Source: Bacteroidales bacterium
GTDB taxonomy: Bacteria > Bacteroidota > Bacteroidia > Bacteroidales > TTA-H9
DNA: 64,000 nt
Direction of reading: 5' to 3'
Assembly: GCA_028689615.1 (NCBI GenBank)
Contig: JAQVCV010000007.1
Span: 1 to 64,000, forward strand
Of this stretch, positions 51,920 through 59,832 are shown piece by piece. The notes beneath the pieces are model-generated. The model did no database searches, was not told the origin of the DNA, and saw only the letters and a program-made list of their open reading frames with translations. How positions within the stretch are numbered: the first letter of the stretch is position 1; every line of letters starts with the position of its first letter. The position numbers and the translations under genes were made by a program.

Positions 51920-53202
51920 TTTTTCTCTTCTCCAAGGGTTTTGTTACTGATCCGGAGCATCCATCTTATCAAGAATAAATAATACAGCACCATGCCTCCT
52001 GAAACAATTTGAAATCCGCGCAGTGGATCATGAAAAACCTGCGCACCCCCAAAGGTTCCGATTAAGATCCATGAGTTGCCTATCAAACTCAGATAGAACG
52101 CTGTTTTTTGGAAACCAGTAATCAATGGTACTGACGAAACAGGGCTAATCACTAAATTAAGCATCAGCCACGGTGAAATTGCCGATGCGTATGAGCCGGC
52201 TACCCGCCAATCAGATCCAAGAATAAATCCAAACAGATTTTCGCCGGTAAAAAAAACAAATCCAAATCCTAAAAGAGATATGATGGTCAGGTTTTTCATC
52301 ATCCTTCGGGTTAAGCCGGCAATTGATTCACCATTAGCATACAACCGTGAGGCTTGTTGGAAATAGACCTGCCCCAGGGCAGCCCCAATCAATGATGCAG
52401 GAGCCGCCATCAGCCTGAATGTACGCGAGTAGGATCCTACAACAGTTTCGTTAAAAAAATACGACAATAGAAAAATGAGAAGGCTTTGTTGGAGGATGTC
52501 GGTAAATGCATGCAAGGTGTTGATACGGGGAAAATCTTTGTAACCCCTTGCCGCTTTGATGAGATCGCTTCGGCGTGTTGTTACAACCAATCTGTAGTCG
52601 TTTCTCCTGACAGAGGAGAGTAGCGTAACAAATGAAAAAAACAAACCAAGCAAATAAGAAGCAATCAATCCCAATGCGCCAGTTTTGAAAAACCCGGCCG
52701 CCAGACTTAATGATGATCCTGATATGGTTTGAACAACTCTTGAAGTGGCTATCCCGGAAAATTGTTTGTTGCGCGAAAGCCAATAATTTGCAGTTTGGTA
52801 AATACCGGTAAACAGAACCATCAGTGGTACAAAATAAAGAAAGGGTTTAATGGAATTGTTGTTTAGTAATGAACCAATATTTGAATTGAAAACGATCACA
52901 ATTACAAGGGTGAGCAAGGTAACTGCCAAACAAATAATCAACGAAAGTGCCACCAGATCAATAGCTTTTTTATGGGTAGATGGCAGCATGATGGCTAATT
53001 CATACCGTCCGGTGGCAATTACCGCGAATAAATTGGAAAAACTAATAAACAGGGCCAATACCGCAAATTCTGAAGGGGTATAAAGACGTGTGAGAATGGG
53101 TTCGAAAGCAAAGGGAATGGCCTGCGCCATAACACTTCCTGTAAATAGTTTCAGGAAATTGGCAGTTGTTTCATTGCTTTTCAACTGTTTAAGAATGCGC
53201 AT
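51916..53202 (-). CDS. Polysaccharide flippase (Wzx-like, MATE/MVF superfamily)
   Basis: A 428-aa membrane protein with about twelve helices. The motif KLFTGSVMAQAIPFAFEPILTRLYTP at the N-terminus is typical of oligosaccharide-repeat flippases. Later helices carry VVGSYSRTFRLMAAPASLIGAALGQVYFQ. It flips undecaprenyl-linked repeats across the inner membrane. ATGs exist at 53241, 53214 and 53202; the last (MRILKQLKSN) gives the usual start with the least overlap with the acyltransferase gene, whose stop is at 53189. Confidence 0.85.
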   Translation of the reverse strand: MRILKQLKSNETTANFLKLFTGSVMAQAIPFAFEPILTRLYTPSEFAVLALFISFSNLFAVIATGRYELAIMLPSTHKKAIDLVALSLIICLAVTLLTLVIVIVFNSNIGSLLNNNSIKPFLYFVPLMVLFTGIYQTANYWLSRNKQFSGIATSRVVQTISGSSLSLAAGFFKTGALGLIASYLLGLFFSFVTLLSSVRRNDYRLVVTTRRSDLIKAARGYKDFPRINTLHAFTDILQQSLLIFLLSYFFNETVVGSYSRTFRLMAAPASLIGAALGQVYFQQASRLYANGESIAGLTRRMMKNLTIISLLGFGFVFFTGENLFGFILGSDWRVAGSYASAISPWLMLNLVISPVSSVPLITGFQKTAFYLSLIGNSWILIGTFGGAQVFHDPLRGFQIVSGGMVLYYLFLIRWMLRISNKTLGEEKK

Positions 53203-53776
53203 TTGTATTCCCATCTTCAGCCCATCTGAAATAACTGGCATTCAACTCCGGATGTGTGTCGAGAAACGGACGATCCATTGTCCTGGTGTCGCCTACAACA
53301 GTGGCAGGGTTCCCTTTGATAACCGAAAAGTCGTCAAACAACCCCTTCACATAACTGTTGGCTGCCACTATGCACCCTTTCCCAATTTTTGTTCCCGGCA
53401 TAATGGTTGCATGAGGACCAATAAAAGTGTAGTCTCCAATTTCTATTTTGCCAGTTATATATCCTGCCATATCGGCTCCGGCGTATTGATCACCATACAA
53501 TCGAATAGATATGTGGCTTGAGTGGGTAGTCAGGCTTACAAAATTGGTGATTTGGCAACCTTGACCTATCTGAATAGTATTGCTTGATTCAATAAAATTG
53601 TGATGACCTATAAAGACATCCTCCTGAGGGAAAAAATTCTCTCTACACGTAATAACAGTCGTGCTCCCCAAACGAAGATTTTTCAATACAACCCCGTCGG
53701 ATCTTTTAAATCCGGTTATCATCCGGGGTTTGGTAACCCGTATAATCAACCTGGCTATTCGATCTCGAAGGTTCAT
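53189..53776 (-). CDS. Left-handed beta-helix acyltransferase (hexapeptide repeat)
   Basis: A 195-aa protein with hexapeptide repeats ([LIV]-G-x4): VFIGHHNFIESSNTIQIGQGCQITNFVSLT, KIEIGDYTFIGPHATIMPGTKIGKGCIVAANSYVKG and the C-terminal PATVVGDTRTMDR. The His in THSSHISI is probably catalytic. It is likely to O-acetylate a sugar in the surface glycan. It is 20 bp downstream of the DUF4340 gene and overlaps the flippase gene. Confidence 0.87.
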   Translation of the reverse strand: MNLRDRIARLIIRVTKPRMITGFKRSDGVVLKNLRLGSTTVITCRENFFPQEDVFIGHHNFIESSNTIQIGQGCQITNFVSLTTHSSHISIRLYGDQYAGADMAGYITGKIEIGDYTFIGPHATIMPGTKIGKGCIVAANSYVKGLFDDFSVIKGNPATVVGDTRTMDRPFLDTHPELNASYFRWAEDGNTNAHS

Positions 53777-53796
53777 TATTTTGCCTGCTGGTTATA

Positions 53797-54849
53797 CTAA
53801 TTGGAACTGTTTGCAATGAAATCGGTTGATTTCATCAAAAACTTGTCAAACACAAAGTATTGCAGCATAACAAAATCACCATTACCTACCATGCCATACA
53901 TTCTGTCCATATTAAAGGTATGTCCGTAGAGCTCTGTGTTGGGTTCGCCTGTTTCCATATGCCAGGCTTTCATGGTTTCTTTCCTGCCGTCTGTCAATGT
54001 AAGTGTAAGTTCAAATAGAGGGGTACTTCCTGTAATTGAATCGAGTTTGGGCTGTGGAATATCGTTAATAAAGGCTTCAAATTTTACGCTATGAAAGGCT
54101 GTCAGGTATGCCAGACATCGTAACGTGTCAAAAGGTGCCGTTTGTTCCATCGTGGCTCCCGTTTTGAGGGTAAGCGTGCGGTTACCGTTGTTCACGATAG
54201 TGAATGAACTTACAGGTTCTGAGGGATATGTCATTTCAACGGATTGTATCTGCTCCAGCGCGGAGGCAAAAATAGTGTGATCGCGCCAATCAGAAGCCGT
54301 TGTGAAATAGCGAGCCTGGACAAACCCGCGGAACCCTGGCTGGTAAACAACAAAGGGTTGCGATGATCCTTCCATCAGCATGTAGGTTCCTGTGTTGTCG
54401 CTGGTTACCTCGCCCACGTAGTAGGTGCGGGTAAGCCTTTCACTTACAAACAGATTGAGACCAAACCAATCAATCAGAGGCTTCATTTGATAGAACTCAA
54501 CTTTAGTCCCGTTTGCGGCCATTGCTTTCATCACGTTGGGCGAAGCTTTGGAAGCCACAGGGCTTTCAACTGCCAGTTGCGATGCTACTTTTAAAAAAGA
54601 TGAAACAATGATAGGGTGAGCCCTGTATTCTCTGTTGATCAACCATCCTCCTCGTGTGCTGTCCCGACTTACAAGTACCTGATTTCCCTGTTTGTCGGCC
54701 AGAAAAAAGCGGGTTACACTTGCTGTATCATCTATAGCAAACTGACTTTCGGAGGGATTAAAGGCTGATCCGCTGTTGTTTGTCAGCACCAGGGCAGCTG
54801 CCAGCAACAACACCGCGGTTATGATGATCAATCTAGAATTCTTTTTCAT
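53797..54849 (-). CDS. DUF4340-like secreted protein
   Basis: A 350-aa exported protein with an N-terminal signal anchor (RLIIITAVLLLAAALVLTN). The mature part begins ESQFAIDDTASVTRFFLADKQGNQVLVSR, the typical DUF4340 start (dimerised beta-rich repeats seen beside gliding-type ABC proteins). A second repeat-like section, YPSEPVSSFTIVNNGNRTLTL, follows. Function unknown. It heads the polysaccharide cluster and has its own promoter at 54892-54921. Confidence 0.72.
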   Translation of the reverse strand: MKKNSRLIIITAVLLLAAALVLTNNSGSAFNPSESQFAIDDTASVTRFFLADKQGNQVLVSRDSTRGGWLINREYRAHPIIVSSFLKVASQLAVESPVASKASPNVMKAMAANGTKVEFYQMKPLIDWFGLNLFVSERLTRTYYVGEVTSDNTGTYMLMEGSSQPFVVYQPGFRGFVQARYFTTASDWRDHTIFASALEQIQSVEMTYPSEPVSSFTIVNNGNRTLTLKTGATMEQTAPFDTLRCLAYLTAFHSVKFEAFINDIPQPKLDSITGSTPLFELTLTLTDGRKETMKAWHMETGEPNTELYGHTFNMDRMYGMVGNGDFVMLQYFVFDKFLMKSTDFIANSSN

Positions 54850-54891
54850 AGATAATTAATTTTCAATCGGTCTTCGTAATTCAATAGGGTG

Positions 54892-54921
54892 CAAAAATAC
54901 GACTTTTTGAAGTCGTCTCAA
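54892..54921 (-). promoter_or_regulatory. Promoter of the DUF4340/polysaccharide cluster, with a palindrome in its spacer
   Basis: Minus-strand TATTTTTG (54892-54899) and TTG (54919-54921), 19-bp spacer. Within the spacer lies CGACTT-TTTG-AAGTCG (54900-54915), a perfect 6-bp inverted repeat, possibly an operator. Confidence 0.6.
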
Positions 54922-54943
54922 CAATTCCACCGGTTTGTGTTCT

Positions 54944-54951
54944 TATCTTTG
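54944..54951 (+). promoter_or_regulatory. -7 box (TATCTTTG) 4 bp before the alpha/beta hydrolase ATG
   Basis: TATCTTTG ends at 54951 and the ATG is at 54956. A start of transcription about 5 nt after the box falls on the ATG itself, so the mRNA would be leaderless. No clear -33. Confidence 0.5.
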
Positions 54952-54955
54952 CCCC

Positions 54956-55741
54956 ATGAAAACCTTTCAAAACTCTTTAAACTTAATGGAATGGGGTGAT
55001 GGCCCGCCCCTTATCATCCTTCATGGCTTGTTTGGAATGAGCGACAACTGGGCTCCTCTGGCCCGAAAGCTCTCCAACGGTTACAGGGTGATCGTCCCCG
55101 ACTTACGAAACCATGGCAGGTCTCCCCACTTTGCCAGCCACACTTATAAGGAGATGGCGTCTGACATAACGATTCTTTGCAACGAGCTGAATATCGATCG
55201 TTGCTCAATTCTGGGTCACTCGATGGGGGGAAAGGTTGCCATGACACTAGCTTTTGAAAATCCGGCCCTGGTTGACAGGCTCGTTGTGGCCGATATTGGG
55301 CCGGGAGCCTATCCCGACCACTCTTACCATTCGCAACTGATACAACTGATGCTGGATGCACACCCCGAAACCGCCTCGAGCCGTTCTGAAATTGAATCAC
55401 GGTTAGCATCAGGGGTGTTTGATGAGCGCATCAGGCTGTTTTTGCTCAAGAATATTACTCGTGATCAAAACGGTAGTTTCGCCTGGAAGGTGAATCTGCC
55501 TGTTTTGGCTGCCTGCATGCCCCAAATTCTTGCAGGGATTACCCCCAACGGTTTTTACTCAGGGAAATCGTTGTTTATTAAAGGTGAGTTATCCGATTAT
55601 GTCTCGGGTCATCAATGCGATCTGATTTATGAGCAGTTTCCAACTGCCAGGGTGGTCGCCATTCAAAAGGCCGGCCATTGGCTGCATGCCGATGCTCCGG
55701 AAGAGTTCTTCCGTGTGGTTTCCGATTTTCTTTCTTCCTGA
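54956..55741 (+). CDS. Alpha/beta hydrolase
   Basis: A 261-aa hydrolase. The oxyanion region is LIILHGLFGMSDNW, the nucleophile elbow GHSMGG (Ser), and the catalytic His is in KAGHWLHADAP. The general architecture matches esterases/acyl-ester hydrolases of the YbfF type. Substrate unknown. The ATG at 54956 (MKTFQNSLN) was taken since the frame's earlier TG-starting codons lie across the promoter box. It is convergent with the next gene (4 bp apart). Confidence 0.88.
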   Translation: MKTFQNSLNLMEWGDGPPLIILHGLFGMSDNWAPLARKLSNGYRVIVPDLRNHGRSPHFASHTYKEMASDITILCNELNIDRCSILGHSMGGKVAMTLAFENPALVDRLVVADIGPGAYPDHSYHSQLIQLMLDAHPETASSRSEIESRLASGVFDERIRLFLLKNITRDQNGSFAWKVNLPVLAACMPQILAGITPNGFYSGKSLFIKGELSDYVSGHQCDLIYEQFPTARVVAIQKAGHWLHADAPEEFFRVVSDFLSS

Positions 55742-55745
55742 TTTT

Positions 55746-56510
55746 TTAACGCCTGATTGGCTGTTTGCGATAGTGGAAATGCTGCTTTTTGGGGGCCAGC
55801 AACCCCCTGCTAAGATTGTATTTAACGCCAACAGCCGGCAAAACGTAATAATCGTCGCTTTCGCCCGCCTGAAGTCCGTCAAACCGATCGCTTCTGATGT
55901 GGTACATGGTAAGTTCAAAAACCAGATCCCAATTTGGCCCCAGGTATTTGTTAAACCCAATGCCCGCATAAACAGCCGATTCGTTAACTGCTTCGCGGTT
56001 CCAAGGATTGGTGAGAATTTCTTCGCCCGTGGTCAGGTTTTTAAGTTTTGAACGGATGTTGACAAGGCCACCACCTACAATCCCATATATATAAATATCG
56101 GGGAATACTTCATTGGGCAAACTGAAAAGGTTAACGAAGTCGATCATGATATTGCCACCCAGCAAAATGCTGGATCCATCAACCAATCGGTTCACCTGAT
56201 CGTTTTCTGCTTTGAATCCTCCGTATATCACCCTGCCCTGAAGGGCAAGCCACGAATTAATTTTGTTGGCAACAACGATTTGCCCCGATAAGCTGCTTTC
56301 ATTAAATATTTTAGTAAAAGGGTCTTTGTCGTTGACACTTAAATCGCCATAGTAGAGGCCTGGCCCAATATCGAGTTGAACCGACCAGTTCTCGGTGACT
56401 AACCGGATTAGTTTTTCCTCAAAGGTTTTCTTTCTATAGGGGTTGCGTTGCTGAGCTACAAGGGAAACCGGCACAATCAGGGCCAGAGCCAAAACAGCCA
56501 GTCGTGCCAT
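55746..56510 (-). CDS. Outer-membrane beta-barrel protein
   Basis: A 254-aa protein with a signal peptide (ARLAVLALALIVPVSLVAQ). The mature part begins NPYRKKTFEEKLIRLVTENWSVQLDIGPGLYYGDLS and consists of alternating strands (SWLALQGRVIYGG, IYIYGIVGGGLVNI, WDLVFELTMYHI, VGVKYNLSRG). The open frame begins at 56579, but the ATG at 56510 gives the signal peptide. Function unknown, probably a small porin-like or assembly barrel. Confidence 0.75.
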   Translation of the reverse strand: MARLAVLALALIVPVSLVAQQRNPYRKKTFEEKLIRLVTENWSVQLDIGPGLYYGDLSVNDKDPFTKIFNESSLSGQIVVANKINSWLALQGRVIYGGFKAENDQVNRLVDGSSILLGGNIMIDFVNLFSLPNEVFPDIYIYGIVGGGLVNIRSKLKNLTTGEEILTNPWNREAVNESAVYAGIGFNKYLGPNWDLVFELTMYHIRSDRFDGLQAGESDDYYVLPAVGVKYNLSRGLLAPKKQHFHYRKQPIRR

Positions 56511-56627
56511 GCCTGCCCGGGCATGCAATATTATTGTTTCAACCAAGATCATGCTCGTTATACTTTCAAATGGGAGCATTTGTTACGCCCATTATGAAAC
56601 GCAAACATCCCCGATTTGTTATTGAAT

Positions 56628-57416
56628 TTATTTCTCAGCATTCTGTGTCTTCCTAGCAGTGCGATCGGCCACCAGTATCCCTGCTTCATATAGAGCAACA
56701 AGGGGCAGGGTTACAAGAATTTGCGAAAAAACATCAGGTGGCGTGATAATTCCTGCAACTACCAGTATAACAATAAACATCACTTTTCTGAAACGCCGCA
56801 TCATGGCTCCGTTGATTATTCCAACACGTGCCAAAACATAGACCAAAGCGGGGAGTTCAAACACCAGTCCTACCGAAAAGGTTAGCGACACAACAGTTGA
56901 TATATACGATGCCAAAGAAACCTGGTTGGCAACAGAACCCGAAACCTGATAGGTGCCCAAAAAGTTGATAGTGAGCGGTACCAGCAAATAATAGCTGAAG
57001 GCTGCTCCACACAAAAACAGGAGTGAAATGGTGAAAACTGCTCCCGAGGAATAACGTCGCTCCTTGTCGTGAAGGGCAGGCCTAACAAATTTCCACATCT
57101 CCCATACTATATAGGGAAATCCTACTATCAAACCGGCCATCAAACTGATGTACATATGGGTCATGAACTGCCCCGACATGGTAATGTTGATGATTTGCAG
57201 CGACGAGTTGTCGAGACAAAGTTGCGGGGTTTGAAGCCAGGTGCCCAACGCACACAGCAAACGGGTGGTCAGAAAATCTGGCGATAGAGGTGCCAGAATT
57301 ACCTTGTCAAAGATAAACTCGCGGTTGATCATGGCGGCCAGTGCCAGAATCACAACCACAACCACCGATCGTATCAGGCGCCATCGCAACTCACTCAGAT
57401 GATCCCAAAACGACAT
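56628..57416 (-). CDS. tatC: Twin-arginine translocase subunit
   Basis: A 262-aa membrane protein with six helices. The typical start MSFWDHLSELRWRLIRS fits the TatC N-terminus, then IFDKVILAPLSPDF and FMTHMYISLMAGLIVGFPYIVWEMWKFVRPAL. It forms the substrate-binding core of the Tat pathway exporting folded proteins. A longer frame extends to 57740 but overlaps the DUF2148 gene and lies beyond a minus-strand -7 box at 57495, so 57416 was chosen. No tatA gene is adjacent. Confidence 0.93.
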   Translation of the reverse strand: MSFWDHLSELRWRLIRSVVVVVILALAAMINREFIFDKVILAPLSPDFLTTRLLCALGTWLQTPQLCLDNSSLQIINITMSGQFMTHMYISLMAGLIVGFPYIVWEMWKFVRPALHDKERRYSSGAVFTISLLFLCGAAFSYYLLVPLTINFLGTYQVSGSVANQVSLASYISTVVSLTFSVGLVFELPALVYVLARVGIINGAMMRRFRKVMFIVILVVAGIITPPDVFSQILVTLPLVALYEAGILVADRTARKTQNAEK

Positions 57417-57494
57417 TTCGGAACTTGTATCTCTTGGAGGTTTCTTTTTCTTGCTTGATATTGTCTCTTCCAAAGCTTTATCGAATTCTGAAGG

Positions 57495-57502
57495 CAAATG
57501 TA
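57495..57502 (-). promoter_or_regulatory. -7 box (TACATTTG) for tatC
   Basis: Minus-strand TACATTTG 78 bp upstream of the tatC ATG; it supports that start and the divergent layout with the DUF2148 gene. Confidence 0.45.
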
Positions 57503-57568
57503 CAAAATACTCCTTTTCTTTGGTAGCTTTTGCCTTTTGAGTTATTTTCGCACCTAAAAACTTGTTGT

Positions 57569-58096
57569 ATGATTCACGAAAATCAAACCAGAACTGAATC
57601 GGTTCTTCATGTTGCCCAAATGATGATGTCGGCTGCCCGCACGGCACCCAAAGGTCGTGGGCGCGATACTTTGTTTGTTGCAACTGCCAGCGGTGAAGAG
57701 TTGATGGCTGTTGCTCATCAAATGGATCTGATTGCTTCAAAAGAGAACCTCCCGTTTTTTGCCCGCGATGCTGCTAATCTTCGTCGAAGCATTGCGATGG
57801 TGTTGCTGGGTACTGCGGTTTCACCCCTGGGCTTGTCGTATTGCGGGTATTGCGGACTGAACACTTGTGCTCAGAAGAATGAATATTCACAAGTACCCTG
57901 TGCTTTTAATCTGGTGGATTTGGGGATTGCTGTTGGATCGGCAGTATCAGTGGCCTCTGGCTTTGGTGTTGATAACAGGGTGATGTATTCTGCAGGAAGG
58001 GCAGCTTTGGAGCTTGGGATGTGTGGCGAAGGGGTTACAACAGTGTTTGCAATCCCTTTAAGTGTCTCCGCAAAAAGTCCTTATTTCGACCGCTGA
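57569..58096 (+). CDS. DUF2148 ferredoxin-like protein
   Basis: A 175-aa protein. The Cys motif is SYCGYCGLNTCAQKNEYSQVPCAFN, with another Cys near MCGEGV. This is the DUF2148 pattern, thought to bind an Fe-S cluster. The function of the family is unknown. The ATG at 57569 (MIHENQTRTESV) fits; the upstream frame is only 13 codons and lies in the promoter region. It is divergent from tatC and convergent with the RuvC-like gene (16-bp overlap). Confidence 0.82.
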   Translation: MIHENQTRTESVLHVAQMMMSAARTAPKGRGRDTLFVATASGEELMAVAHQMDLIASKENLPFFARDAANLRRSIAMVLLGTAVSPLGLSYCGYCGLNTCAQKNEYSQVPCAFNLVDLGIAVGSAVSVASGFGVDNRVMYSAGRAALELGMCGEGVTTVFAIPLSVSAKSPYFDR

Positions 58097-58563
58097 ACCC
58101 GGGGCATAGGCCAGGGGAGGTTTGCATCCGGATTTTGTTCGAGCAACACCCACAATCCCGCTAAAAGCGCTTCGGCAGCATTGTGGTTCAGCCTGCCTGC
58201 AACTTTCATCCCTCCCCAAAGGGCGGCTTTGTGAGCATAATTGATCGCAAGGTTCTTTAAATCGCCGGTGTATTGCCATTCCGATTCGTAAAACAAATTT
58301 TTTCGCCACTCTTCTGCATGAAGAATCCGGGTATCCCAACCCCATTTGTTGCCTGCCTGCTTCCAAATCAGGGCAATATCACCACCGCCCTCCAAAACCA
58401 AAATTCCTGGGTCGCCAGCCGATAACAAGACACCAGGAGCAGCTTTTGCCACCAGCTTTTTCGATCCGTAGTTGTGCGACCGGCACCATAAAAGTTTTCT
58501 CTGTTCGACATCCCAGCACGCCAGCCCGGTTTTTACGCCCAAATCGATTGCCAGCATGTTCAT
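58081..58563 (-). CDS. RuvC/RNase H-fold-like protein, unknown role
   Basis: A 160-aa protein with D7 in MLAIDLGVKTGLACW, E58 in GILVLEGGGD and NHNAAEALLAGLWVL (H127, N128, E131). The order beta1-Asp, strand-Glu and C-terminal helix matches the RNase H/RuvC-type nuclease skeleton, with an acidic residue in the final position of the D-x2-D(A) motif. Weak similarity only; it might instead be a phage-derived or structural relative. It is adjacent to a tRNA methyltransferase and ends within the convergent DUF2148 gene. Confidence 0.55.
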   Translation of the reverse strand: MNMLAIDLGVKTGLACWDVEQRKLLWCRSHNYGSKKLVAKAAPGVLLSAGDPGILVLEGGGDIALIWKQAGNKWGWDTRILHAEEWRKNLFYESEWQYTGDLKNLAINYAHKAALWGGMKVAGRLNHNAAEALLAGLWVLLEQNPDANLPWPMPRVQRSK

Positions 58564-58565
58564 GT

Positions 58566-59285
58566 TTAGAAACTTAAATAAAATTTCTTTGTAAGGTTCT
58601 GATAATCATCAGTGAAGTGCCCGTTTGGATTTTGAATTATCAGATGGTGGTTGTCAATCGCATCAGGCAGATACCTGCCGAACTGCAGCAACATCCGGTG
58701 TACAGGTTTTTCAGCTTTGGGTTTGATTGAGCATCTCTGGTTCAAGTGCCATCCATGTTCGCAGGCCAGATTGATGAAGCCTGTGGCTTCTGAAAAGGGC
58801 AAAATGGTGGCAAAGAGGGAGCAGGGAGTGGAGAGGTGGAAGGCTCCAAGTATTAAATCTTCGTAGCTCAGGGTGTCGCTGTGGCGGGCATTGTTTCTTC
58901 GTGGGTTGTTTGGTACTTTCAGGCTGTTGTTGAACCAGGGCGGATTGCTGACAATTAGATGAAACGGCTGATGCTGCTGTGCGCAATACTTTTGAAGAGA
59001 GGTGTTTGCAACACTCATTCGATGGCTCCACGGCGACTCCTTAAAATTTGAGGAAGCTTCGGCAGCCGACAAGTCGTCGGGTTCGATGGCCACAATTTCG
59101 GTCGTCGGGAAGCGATTGGCCAATATCAGCGCTATTACACCACATCCGGTTCCAATGTCAAGAATTCTGTTACCCGGTGGGGGTGAGGCCCATGCTCCAA
59201 GCAACACAGCATCGGTACCAACCTTCATGGTGCTTTGCCGGTGCTCAACGCTGAATTGTTTAAAACGAAACCGGCTCATGAGCAT
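58566..59285 (-). CDS. trmN6: tRNA1(Val) (adenine(37)-N6)-methyltransferase
   Basis: A 239-aa SAM-dependent methyltransferase. The start MLMSRFRFKQFSVEHRQSTMKVGTDAVLLGAW is the TrmN6/YfiC signature, followed by SAM motif I LDIGTGCGVIALIL and the N6-adenine motif IVSNPPWFNNS. It methylates A37 of tRNA1-Val. Its ATG directly follows the rimM stop (TAGATG); ATG at 59279 is an equally plausible start. Confidence 0.92.
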   Translation of the reverse strand: MLMSRFRFKQFSVEHRQSTMKVGTDAVLLGAWASPPPGNRILDIGTGCGVIALILANRFPTTEIVAIEPDDLSAAEASSNFKESPWSHRMSVANTSLQKYCAQQHQPFHLIVSNPPWFNNSLKVPNNPRRNNARHSDTLSYEDLILGAFHLSTPCSLFATILPFSEATGFINLACEHGWHLNQRCSIKPKAEKPVHRMLLQFGRYLPDAIDNHHLIIQNPNGHFTDDYQNLTKKFYLSF

Positions 59286-59816
59286 CTACGGATTGATGTA
59301 TAAATCGATAAGTCCGTCGGGGAGGGTCATCACGAACCGACGGCCAGCCCGGTCCACTTCAACAATAAACGGATCGGCCAGAGGGATAAGCACCTCTGCT
59401 CCGTTGTGATCAACACTTAACAAGGGGTTGGAGGCCAGGTCGTAAACCTGCTTTATAAGACCCACAAGGCCATATTGGGTGTCGATCAGATCGAAGCCTA
59501 CGATTTCGTGAAAGTAGAACTTGTTTCCTTCGAGTTTTGGCAAAAGTTCAAGAGGGAGATAGAGCCGGTTTCCAACCAGTTTCTGGGCTTTATCGATGGT
59601 GTCGATATCGTCGAGGGTAACATAAACTTGTTGTTTGTTTCCCGCTGTGAGGCTCTTGATGAAAAATGGAACCAGCGACTGACCTATTTCGATAAGAACC
59701 GACTCCAGGTCAAGGTATTGCACAGGGTCGTCAACATCGAGCCAGAATGTGAGACTTCCCGAATTGCCGTGCGTTCGGCTGATGGTGCCCAGTTGGAAAC
59801 AATCGTTGTGAGTCAT
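59286..59816 (-). CDS. rimM: 16S rRNA processing/30S maturation factor RimM
   Basis: A 176-aa protein. N-terminal RimM barrel FQLGTISRTHGNSGSLTFWLDVDDPVQYLDLESVLIE and a C-terminal PRC barrel with FYFHEIVGFDLIDTQYGLVGLIKQVYDLASNPLLSVDHNGAEVLIPL. It binds uS19 and helps 30S head assembly. It lies 17 bp downstream of the arginase-like gene and directly upstream of trmN6. Usually rimM sits beside rpsP/trmD; here it does not. Confidence 0.95.
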   Translation of the reverse strand: MTHNDCFQLGTISRTHGNSGSLTFWLDVDDPVQYLDLESVLIEIGQSLVPFFIKSLTAGNKQQVYVTLDDIDTIDKAQKLVGNRLYLPLELLPKLEGNKFYFHEIVGFDLIDTQYGLVGLIKQVYDLASNPLLSVDHNGAEVLIPLADPFIVEVDRAGRRFVMTLPDGLIDLYINP

Positions 59817-59832
59817 GAATGAAAAAATGGGG

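Noticed and set aside
46134..54849. Phase-variable or invertible promoter in front of the polysaccharide cluster
   Set aside because: No inverted repeats flank the promoter beyond the 6-bp palindrome in its spacer, and no invertase gene is near.
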